From Avena insularis (taxonomy: Eukaryota > Streptophyta > Magnoliopsida > Poales > Poaceae), in NCBI GenBank assembly GCA_023614405.1, contig CM042684.1, forward strand, positions 207,706,941 to 207,770,940: a DNA stretch of 64,000 nucleotides, in the 5' to 3' direction. The notes below the pieces were generated by a model that saw only the letters and a list, made by a program, of their open reading frames with translations, searched no databases and was not told where the DNA came from. This document shows positions 56,032-64,000 of the stretch, one piece after another. The stretch's first letter is position 1, and each line of letters starts with the position of its first letter. The translations under genes and the position numbers were made by a program.

Positions 56032-58071
56032 TCAAGATCCTTGTGACGACAAGCGATGGACTTGCGTCATGTTCACACATGAGGAGTTCTTGATCATCTT
56101 CCACTCGTGCCTTGCCATTGCTTCCTTGACACGGGCATCAAACTCATCTTCACTCAAGTACTCTTCATCACCATTGTCGTGGATGAACAAGACTTTCTTG
56201 TTTCCACATTCGGCCGACTTGTGTCCTTTACCTCCACACTTGTAGCATTCACCATTGAAGGGTGTATCACTCTTTGCTTGTTTGCCACTTGGGGGTAGTT
56301 TTCCTTGAGGAAGTGTGGGCTTGAAGGAAGGCTTGGAGGTACTTGAGGAGCTTCCATTGAAAGTTGTTGGTGTAGCGGTTGAATCTTGCTTGTAGGTGAA
56401 GTACGTCTTGGGCTTGTTGTACTTGATATCCTCTTGCACTTGACATTCAACCTTTGTTGCGATGTGCACAAGCTCAACCATGGTGTTGTATGTTTGGAAC
56501 TCGACGATGCGCTTGATGGGATGGTTCAACCCAATAAGGAAACATGCCATTGTTTGCTCCATGCGCTCATCAATGTTGGAGCGAATCAAGTTGAGTTCCA
56601 TTTCCTTGAAGTATTCTTCCACGGTCTTTGTCCCTTGACGAAGCGCTTGAAGGTTGTTGAAGAGGTCATGTGTGTAGTGCGCGGGGACGAACCGGGATCT
56701 CATGTGAGCCTTCATGTCATGCCAAGTTGTGATTGGTGGCTCTTTCCCTGCATCACGAGCAACTTGAACTTGTTCCCACCAAAGGTTGGCATAATCATCA
56801 AACTCAAGCGAAGCCATGGCAACCATCTTCTCATTGCTATAGTTGTGCATGCGGAAGATCTTGTTGACTTTGAGTGCCCATGAGAGGTATTCTTCAGGGT
56901 CATTGGATCCGATGAACTTGGGCATTGTGAACTTGAGCTTGCCAAAAGTTTCTTCATCGTTGTGGTCATTGCGACGAGCTTGGTGACCTTGTTGATGATC
57001 TTGTAGTTGGGGAGGTGGAACTTGTTTCTCGCGCCCTTGTTGCGGAGCTTGCTCTTGATATTGTTGTTGATGAGCTTTCTCTTGCTCTTGGCGTGGTTGT
57101 TGACGGTGTTGAGGCACTTGGGTCCCATGAGGTTGTTGAGGATGTGGATCCTCATGACGCGGTTGATGACGAAGGTGAGGCTCGTTCCTTGGTTGGTGAT
57201 GTTGGTTAGGCACATTGGCCTCACGACGAAGAACATGGTCATGAGCCTCTTGACGTGGTGGGCGTCGCTCAACTTGTATCACTTGACGCTCCAAGTTTTG
57301 GTGAGGTGGGGGAGGCGCCTCGTGATGACCATGGTGTCGGTGCGGACGTTCATGACGTTGATGACGAGGAGGAGGATCTTGGAGAGCTTCACGTCGATGA
57401 CGAGCTTGATTCTCCAAATTGGAGTCATCACTTGTTGTGTCAAGTATGTGTCGCGGTTGGTGGTGGTAGACATGCGGTTGCACTTGTGGTTCTTCTTGTG
57501 GTTGCTCTTGTTGGATCACTAATGCCCTTGCGTGATGACGGTGTGCTTCTTGCCTTGCTCTTGGCCTTGAAGATAAATCACCATCATAGCTTGATGTTGT
57601 AGCATGCCGTGGGGAAGGTACATAGTTCAAAGAACTTCCATCTTCAACCACGGGGGCATCATTGCATCTTGGAGCACTTGGGTGAAGATCTTGTTGAGGA
57701 GGAGCATGACGATGCGATGAGCTTGAAGAGCTTGATGCGCGTGAACATGGCCTGGCCATACCGTTGATGAGGCGTCGAAGATTGTCATTTGTTTTGGCAA
57801 CGAAGCGTTGTAGCGCTTCATTTTGGTGGCCGAAGTTGTGATGCATGGCGTGCATTTGTCGTTCGAGGCCATCGAAGCGGTTGTCGATGTTCTTGAACTC
57901 GGCTTGCGTCTCACCAAATTGTTCATCTTGTCGCGTCTCAAGGGCTTGGCAACATTCACGAAACTCTTGCCGAACAATGAAGTGACTTGTGCACGTCATG
58001 TACGGTCCTTGATCTTCTTCTTGGGGAGGTGGTTGTCTCAACTCACTGTGCCTATCCATCATGCAAAGCAC
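56032..58071 (-). CDS. Gypsy A3 gag, near-complete (679 codons)
   Basis: This is the best preserved gag here. The family start MMDRHSELRQPPPQEED is at codon 4-5; the extra upstream codons come from the leader. Order: helical part to about residue 120 (RQDEQFGETQAEF, HNFGHQNEAL); Ser-rich then His/Gln/Arg/Pro-rich region about 155-350; gag core about 365-560 (FTMPKFIGSNDPEEYLSWAL, LWWEQVQVARDAG, RQGTKTVEEYFKEMEL); linker; CCHC knuckle near 615 ([14 protein letters not shown]). The last about 25 residues, after VKEAMARH, are out of frame relative to A1, so a small indel near 56105 cuts the link to pol. Gag binds and packages the RNA in cytoplasmic particles. Confidence 0.92.
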   Translation of the reverse strand: MLCMMDRHSELRQPPPQEEDQGPYMTCTSHFIVRQEFRECCQALETRQDEQFGETQAEFKNIDNRFDGLERQMHAMHHNFGHQNEALQRFVAKTNDNLRRLINGMARPCSRASSSSSSSHRHAPPQQDLHPSAPRCNDAPVVEDGSSLNYVPSPRHATTSSYDGDLSSRPRARQEAHRHHARALVIQQEQPQEEPQVQPHVYHHQPRHILDTTSDDSNLENQARHRREALQDPPPRHQRHERPHRHHGHHEAPPPPHQNLERQVIQVERRPPRQEAHDHVLRREANVPNQHHQPRNEPHLRHQPRHEDPHPQQPHGTQVPQHRQQPRQEQEKAHQQQYQEQAPQQGREKQVPPPQLQDHQQGHQARRNDHNDEETFGKLKFTMPKFIGSNDPEEYLSWALKVNKIFRMHNYSNEKMVAMASLEFDDYANLWWEQVQVARDAGKEPPITTWHDMKAHMRSRFVPAHYTHDLFNNLQALRQGTKTVEEYFKEMELNLIRSNIDERMEQTMACFLIGLNHPIKRIVEFQTYNTMVELVHIATKVECQVQEDIKYNKPKTYFTYKQDSTATPTTFNGSSSSTSKPSFKPTLPQGKLPPSGKQAKSDTPFNGECYKCGGKGHKSAECGNKKVLFIHDNGDEEYLSEDEFDARVKEAMARHEWKMIKNSSCVNMTQVHRLSSQGS

Positions 58072-59381
58072 ACAAGTATTGTATATAGAAGTGGAATATG
58101 GTGGTGTTAGCCTTGTACCTCACCTTGGGGATTGCACCAAACTAGAAACCACAAGTTAGAGATATAAGCATGCAAAGTGGAATTGCAAAGAAAACTCACA
58201 CTAAAGAAAGAACTAACTCTCAAAAGCTTGTTGGTGGTAGGTTAGAATTGTAGAATGCCAAAGAACCAACCAAAAGAAAAGGGATAGTCAAAAGTGGGTA
58301 AAATCCAACAAAACTCAAGTCAAAAGGCGAAGGTCAACAACTCAACAGGGGTGACGGGAACCTACGACTATATACACACACACGTGGAGATAGTTGGGAT
58401 TGACACGACTATGAAAATGAGCAAAAAAATGTCCTAAAAAGACTAAGCTTGTTGTCGTGCCAATGCAAGGAGAGACCGTGGCTCGTTTGCAAAGAGGAAA
58501 AATGAGCAACGGATTTGTGCACTTGCCTTGGGCGCTCTTCTTTCTCTCTTGCTTACAAGCTTTGAGACCTTTGGCAAAGGGAGACTATTTTCTTTTGCTT
58601 TTTTGTATCTTTTTCTTTCTTTTGTATTTTTTTGCTCTCCCTTGATGCTGCCTAGTCACACTTGATATTGCTCTTGCACACTCACTATCCAAGGACAAAT
58701 GCACAATGCTCAAGCAAACACAAGATGAGCCACTCTCATGGGGTAGGTACACACAAAGGAAGATAGGGGTTAACAAGGTGACGCAAGTTATACCTTCTTT
58801 GATGATGAACTTGGCATCGGTGGTGCGGGAGGATGTTTGTGGGCCATGGTGTCATTGAGCACGGGGGTTGTTGATGTGGAAGATTGTTGTTAGTTGACGA
58901 CACGCACATGGGCACAAACAAACAAGAGGAAATTAGCCAATGCAAGATTAGAGGCAAAAATATCAAAATCAGGCGTCAGGCCAGAGACTCCGGGGTTTCA
59001 GGCCGGAAACTCCGGTCCAGGCCGGAGACTCCGGTGTGGGTAGTCCGGAGACTCCGGTGTAGGCCGGAGACTCCGGTGTGCAGGCCGGAGACTCCGGTCT
59101 GGAGTCAGATCGCGAACTTCTCATGTTCTTGAGCGGAAATCCACGCCTTGGGTCCTCAAATCCGTGAAAAATTGGCCAAATTGGGCTGGGAAAACGCAGG
59201 ATAAAGCTGGACCAACACCTAAGACAAGGTTTGGTCGGATCAAAACCACAAATAACACTCCAAATCAAGAGATCGATCCAAAGGCAAATTTGGGCTGTTT
59301 TTTGGGGATTTTCGAATTTTTGGTGGATAGAAGAAAAAATTGTGGGGGAAATCATGAGCAACGAAGCTCTTGATACCAATA
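58072..59381 (-). other. A3 leader with primer site and six-copy palindrome array
   Basis: The primer site is 59366-59378. Six 13-mers start at 58981, 59003, 59022, 59045, 59064 and 59084 (spacing 22, 19, 23, 19, 20); four are exact CCGGAGACTCCGG. The order and spacing match the A2 leader. No gene is seen. Confidence 0.9.
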
Positions 59382-60401
59382 TGTTGAGGGCAAACCTCTA
59401 GGGTGGCCCAATCTTTCACGATTCCCTTTCAAATCAAGGATGGAGTGCGGGGAGAGGAGGGGTGGAAGAACACGACGAACGCACACACGAAGAACGCGAA
59501 GAACACACACACAAAACCACGATACACACCAATAGCTCACGCCGGCGGTGACTGGTCCGGCGCAATCCCTAGGATCGGCGTCGGGCGGAGGACTCTCTCT
59601 CGAACCGGCACGGCAAGATGGGAGACTTGGTGAGGTCTTGATGTCTTGGCAAAGGGACACCGATTCCAAGGTCTTGTACAACACGGAGGCACGATGCAAA
59701 CTCCAACGAGGTTTGGTGATATTGGTGCTCCTTGGTCAAGGAGCATGAGGCAAGAACTAGATAGATCCACAAAGGGGTTTCCACTAATTCCAATATCATG
59801 CCTAGGGTTTACATTGGAGGTGGGGGACTATATATAGGCCAGCCACTTAAACAGGGGTACTTTAGGAATAAAAGACAAGTTTTGGACGGACTAAGGGGTA
59901 CATGGGCTGCAGGCCCAAAGGCCTTTTCATGCTTTGCGACGGTCGGACCGGAGACTCTGGTGTGGTGGACCGGAGATTCTGGTCGGTCTCCGGACCGGCC
60001 TCCGGAGGGGCCTTCAGATTGTCCCAGGGCCCGGTTCTAGGGGCAGACCGGAGGTGGGGCCGGAGACTCCGGTGTATTTAGACCAGAGACTTTTGTGGAT
60101 CGGAGACTCCGGTGTGCGCAGACAGGAGACTTCGGTCTGAGCAGCTCCAGCGTCTTCTGCTTGATGATTTGCTCCTTGTTCTCCATCCTGGGGTGCTTGG
60201 CGATGTGTTGGTGCTTCGTACCTGATGATGCATAGAGTATTTGCATGAAGTAGCACACCATCCAAGGATGTATCAAATTGGCACGAGGCGAGGAGTGAGT
60301 TCACCTTAGCTTGTAGGATTTTGGCTCGAGCACGAGTCATGGGTCCACTTGGGGGACTTGTTGGTGTAGATGTAGGAGCGTCCGTAGGATGGGCTGCCTC
60401 A
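59382..60401 (-). repeat. 5' LTR of gypsy A3
   Basis: It is 1020 bp, ending CTGCCTCA (TGAGGCAG on the element strand, one change from TGATGCAG). The minus-strand frame across it has GPMTRARAKILQ. The array at about 59946-60135 is more decayed than in A2. Confidence 0.93.
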
Positions 60402-60666
60402 TAATCCTTACGAGTGCCCGGAGTAACACCTAGGTATTTGATATCGGATCTGTTGCTCACATTTGTAACTCTCAGCAGGATCTGCAGAGTAGGAGGCGCC
60501 TGAGGAAGGACGAGGTGACGATGCGCATCGGCAATGATTCGAGAGTCGAAGTGATGGCCGTCGGCACCCTGCATCTCTGTCTACCGTCAGGATTATTGTT
60601 GGTTTTCAATAAATTCTATTATGTACCCGCACTGAGTATGAGTATTGTGAGTGGATCTTGCTTGTT
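60402..60666 (+). pseudogene. Copia C1 protease fragment
   Basis: It continues C1 gag-pol after A3. Translation gives LTSARSNT, a TAG where Trp is expected, then VFDIGSVAHICNS, the protease active site with Ile instead of Thr/Ser in D-T-G, and RRRLRKDEVTMRIGND, AVGTLHLCLPSG, FYYVPALS. Gypsy B4 inserts after SGSCL, so the remainder of C1 lies beyond the window. Confidence 0.87.
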
Positions 60667-61749
60667 TGATATGGGGGGGCCCGATCTTCTCAGTAAGCGG
60701 ATGGCGGTGATGATGGTGGATGATAGATAACTAGCATGTAGCTATGAACTCTCCCGCTCGATCCCTAATGCCAATGCAAAAGCTCTCTAACCTTGTAGGA
60801 TATTCACAACACCACGCTCTTGCGCACCCAGCCGTCGACCATGAACGGTAGTTTGCAATCTACTAATTCCCGATGGAACAACAGATCACACTCAATTATA
60901 GTTGGTAAAATTGATCACAGGGTAATTCTAGAGGTTCTATGAAAGAAACAACTCCAAAATAGTTTTAACGTGGTCTAACCTAAACTAGAGGGTGTTCCCA
61001 GGCTTATATGGCCGTAAGCGTCGAAAAACGCGAAAGCAACGTTTACGATACTCGAGATCCGTCCGGATCTGATGGGAACTTTTTGGGCCGGATTATCCGG
61101 TCTAAGAGGGCCAGATTATCCGGTGGCCAGATTTTCTGGGGGAAAAGTCCGGTCAAATATCCACCCCGGTACTGAATGTCGCGCACGAAGTCCTTTGCAG
61201 AATCTCCAAAGCAGGGCCAGATTATTCGGGGTGTGGGGGCCGGATTATCCGGGGTATTTTAGGCGTGGAAGTACTCATTGGAAAGATCTTGGAATTATCT
61301 ATCCAACAAGTGCTTATTTGCTTGATTTGGAGTTCGTATGAAGAATCCACGCCGTTTGAATTTCAGGACTTTTGTCTGTCCGAATTGAACGTTCCTTCTC
61401 TTCGATGATCTCCCTTGCTTGTATTGCGCCTTCCTCCCGCTCCTCCCTCGTGCATCCTTGGGCAATCATCATGTTGGGCTTATCTTGTAGCCCTTCTCCT
61501 CCTCGCGCCATGTTTGTTTCTCCAACGAACCTGATCATACATAAATGCATAGACTTAGGCAGTATAAAATTCTCATCAGTCAAAGTACCAGATTCGTTTA
61601 GGAGTAAATTCACCTGTTGTTCAAGTAGCTTAGCACGAGCTCTTGTAATAGGTCCAATTCTAATCTCATTGGACTGGTCCTTTCTTGCAACAATTGTAGC
61701 ATCTTAAGTAGTCATTGGGGTAGGTGTAATTGTAGGGATGTCCTCATCA
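60667..61749 (-). repeat. 3' LTR of gypsy B4
   Basis: It is 1083 bp, TGATATGGGG to CCTCATCA on the plus strand. Element-strand order: frame with GPITRARAKLLEQQ and NFILPKSMHLCMIR (about 61650-61314), array of CCGGATAATCCGG units, CATATAAGC (about 61008), then the conserved 3' end. Confidence 0.93.
61088..61252 (-). promoter_or_regulatory. CCGGATAATCCGG palindrome array, B4 LTR
   Basis: 13-mers start at 61088, 61111, 61127, 61217 and 61240; the first and last are exact. Within-group spacing is 23, 16 and 23 bp. The array lies upstream of the TATA-like box. Confidence 0.82.
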
Positions 61750-64000
61750 TCTCCCCCCCTTCAAAAGGCATCGACCTCGACGCTCCAAGGTCTTCTCCAG
61801 CATATGGTGACAAATCAGCAACGTTGAAGCTGTTGCTAACTCCACCAAACTCCTCAATAGGTATATCAACCGAGTAGGCATTATCATTAATCTTGGCTAA
61901 CACCATGTAAGGACCAGCACCACATGGCTTCAATTTTGACTTTTGAAGTAGTGGGAACCTATCCTTGCGTAGATGCACCCAAACCATATCTCCAGGCTCG
62001 AACAACACTTCTTTCCTTGCTTGATTCCTTGTAGCAGCAATGTTCTTGCCTTTCTTCTCAATAGCCTCTCGAGTCTTCTCATGTATTTTCTTCACATAAT
62101 CAGCACATTTTGATGCCTCCATATCAACTCTCTCGTGTAATGGCAGAGGCAACATATCAAGTGGCGTCAATGGCTTGAAACCATACACCACCTCAAAAGG
62201 ACAAAGCTGAGTAGTTGAATGCACCGCCCTGTTGTAAGCAAACTCAACATGTGGAAAACACTCTTCCCACTCCCGTAGATTCTTTTTAATCATGGTCCTT
62301 AGAAGCTTTGACAATGTTCGATTCATCACCTCCGTTTGACCATCTGTTTGGGGGTGACATGTTGTACTAAACAGCAGCTTCATTCCTAGCTTCCCCCATA
62401 AGGTCTTCCAAAAGTAGCTCATGAACTTCACCTCACAGTCAGAAAAAATCGTTTTTAGTACTCCATGTAATCTCACGATGTCCCTGAAAAACAGGTTAGC
62501 AACATGCGACACATCGTCGCTTTTGTGGCAGGTAATAAATTGAGCCATCTTAGAGAACCTATCACTACCACAAATATAGAATCATGACCTCTCTGAGTTT
62601 TAGGTAGACCTAGCAAAAAATCCATACTAATGTCTTCCCATGGAGTAGTAGGTGCAGAGAGAGGTGTATACAAACCGTGAGGATTCAGCTTAGATTTCGA
62701 CTTGTGGCATGTAATACATCGGCTCACAAATCTGTACACATCTCTCCTCGTCTTTGGCCAATAAAAGTGATCAGCAAGCATGAGCAACGTCTTCTCACGC
62801 CCAAAATGACCCATCAAACCACCAGCATGTGATTCCTGCACTAAGAACAAACACAACGATGATTCTGGAATACATAGTTTGTTAGCTCGAAACAAGTATC
62901 CATCATGTATATGATACTTATCCCATGCGTTTCTAAGAGCACACAAACGATATGGTTCAGAAAAATCATGGTCAGTTGCATAAAGTGCACAAATAGCTTC
63001 TAATCCAGGAATTTTAACATCAAAATTGGTTAATAGCATGTTCTTCCTAGACAGAGCATCAGCAACAACATTCTCTTTTCCCTTCTTATAATTAATGATG
63101 TAAGGAAAAGACTCAATGAACTCAACCCATTTAGCTAATCTTCTATGCAAGTTTGATTGAGCTTTCAAGTATTTCAATGCTTCATGATCAGAATGTATGA
63201 TGAATTCCTTTGGCCACAAATAATGTTGCCAAACCTCAAGTACTCTAACAAGTGCATACAATTTTTATCATAGATAGAATAATTCAAACGAGCACCAGTC
63301 AATTTCTCAGAAAAATAAGCTATAGGCCGACCCTCTTGCATCAAAACGCCACCTATGCCTATACCACTAGCATCACATTCAATTTCAAATTGCTTCGAAA
63401 AATCAGGTAATGCAAGTAATGGTGCAGAAGTAAGCAAACGTTTTAATGTATCAAATGCAATGTCTTGGGCCGCGCCCCATACAACAGGAACACCTTTCTT
63501 TGTCAAATCATTCAAAGGTGCAGCAATGGTGCTAAAATCTTTCACAAAGCGCCTATAGAAACCAGCGAGACCGTGGAAACTACGCACTTGACTAACATTC
63601 ATTGGAGTAGGCCAATTCTGAATTGATTCAATTTTAGATTTATCTACCTCTACTCCATGCTTAGAAACAACAAATCCTAGGAATATGACCTTATCTTTTG
63701 CAAATGTACACTTCTCAAGATTAGCATACAGTTTATTATCACGTAACACTTGCAAAACTTGTCGAATATGAGTGCAATGTTCAGTTTTGTTGTGGCTGTA
63801 TATAAGTATATCATCAAATTAAACAACCACGAAACGACCAATAAACTCTCTCAAAACATGATTCATCAAACGCATGAAAGTACTAGGTGCATTAGTAAGA
63901 CCAAACGGCATAACTAACCACTCATACAAACCGAATTTAGTTTTGAAAGCAGTTTTCCATTCATCCCCTTCTTTCATCCTAATTTGATGATAACCACTAC
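61712..64000 (-). pseudogene. Gypsy B4 pol: RT, RNase H, integrase (partial)
   Basis: From the window edge to about 63755 is RT with [22 protein letters not shown]. Just before the catalytic FDD the tyrosine codon is TAA (near 63820). 63755-63174 holds [27 protein letters not shown] and RNase H ([12 protein letters not shown]). A frameshift near 63265 leads to 63261-62473 ([18 protein letters not shown], integrase [30 protein letters not shown]). A further frameshift near 62565 leads to 62548-61712 with the rest of the DDE core ([12 protein letters not shown]) and [31 protein letters not shown], passing into the LTR for 38 bp. Confidence 0.9.

Larger units (their letters stand above)
51956..60401 (-). 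mobile_element. Gypsy A3, nested in copia C1, 3' LTR internally deleted
   Basis: It is a family A element of 8.4 kb on the minus strand. Flanks are TGTTC (51951-51955) and TAATC (60402-60406), a target duplication with two mismatches; removing the element rejoins the copia frame between DVF and LTSARSNT. The 5' LTR is whole (59382-60401) but the 3' LTR keeps only about 770 bp and is fused directly to the pol end. It uses the CCGGAGACTCCGG motif in both LTR and leader. Confidence 0.93.
60667..64000 (-). mobile_element. Gypsy B4, autonomous-type member of family B (3' half)
   Basis: Its 3' LTR is 60667-61749, the polypurine tract 61750-61760 (seven G), then pol through integrase, RNase H and RT up to the window edge. 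It is the only B copy with pol and shows what B2 has lost. The LTR is related to B2 in its 3' half and array; the 5' half is more diverged. Confidence 0.92.

Noticed and set aside
57007..57522. Long hydrophobic open frames opposite the family A gag (also 29606-30130 plus, 47992-48486 minus, 23498-24013 minus), resembling conserved membrane proteins
   Set aside because: They lie exactly antisense to the His/Gln/Arg-rich gag segment; CAA, CAT and CGT repeats read backwards give Leu, Met and Thr codons, so openness and hydrophobicity follow from composition.
58981..59096. CRISPR-like regular repeat array
   Set aside because: Units are only 13 bp with 6-10 bp gaps, the DNA is a plant retroelement leader, and no cas-like gene exists.

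Overview
This is intergenic DNA from a grass genome, most likely a pooid such as the wheat/barley/oat group. The grounds are BARE/Angela-like Ty1/copia LTRs, CRM-like Ty3/gypsy elements whose LTRs start TGATG, long Tat-like LTRs, and a Stowaway MITE with CTCCCTCC ends. I see no intact host gene, rRNA, tRNA or CRISPR. Nearly everything belongs to nested LTR retrotransposons. I use working labels: C for copia; A, B and D for three gypsy families; T for Tat-like LTRs; X for an unclassified piece. The species and the lineage names are inference.

Layout from left to right. 1-1782 is the end of a T-type LTR. 1783-4966, 12742-14630, 14631-~15805 and 45453-46010 are pieces of one very decayed + strand copia element, C0. 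Gypsy element D (4967-12736, - strand, both LTRs) interrupts C0 between integrase and RT. A Stowaway MITE (13545-13815) sits in the C0 RT. C0's 3' LTR is split by X (~15806-18204), which carries a decayed XH-domain (FDM/IDN2-like) exon, and by element B2. B2 is a non-autonomous gypsy (~18205-45452). Its 5' LTR holds a truncated copia (C2, 18865-21494) and gypsy A1 (21495-38093); A1 itself holds gypsy A2 (24275-33027) with a perfect CAAGA target duplication. B2's 3' LTR holds a solo T LTR (41796-44922, duplication GGATA). From 46011 a 5'-truncated A4 begins. Its gag is broken by copia C1 (from 48462). C1 is in turn broken by gypsy A3 (51956-60401) and gypsy B4 (60667 to beyond the window).

The coding parts are gag, protease (PR), RT, RNase H (RH) and integrase (IN). 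The longest open frames are the A1 pol ORF (33588-37127) and the A3 gag ORF (56032-58071). Every element carries nonsense codons, frameshifts or deletions, and A1 integrase has lost its catalytic glutamate.

The most unusual signal is regulatory. Families A and B carry arrays of 13-bp interrupted palindromes (5-bp arms, 3-bp centre) spaced about 16-23 bp apart, just upstream of the LTR TATA box. In family A a second array of six copies lies in the leader. The motif differs between subfamilies (CCGGAGACTCCGG, GCGGTACTACCGC, CCGGATAATCCGG) while the architecture, and within one element the LTR/leader match, is kept. A second theme is a pol C-terminal extension written inside the LTR of all three gypsy families (GP-[LIM]-TRARA motif).
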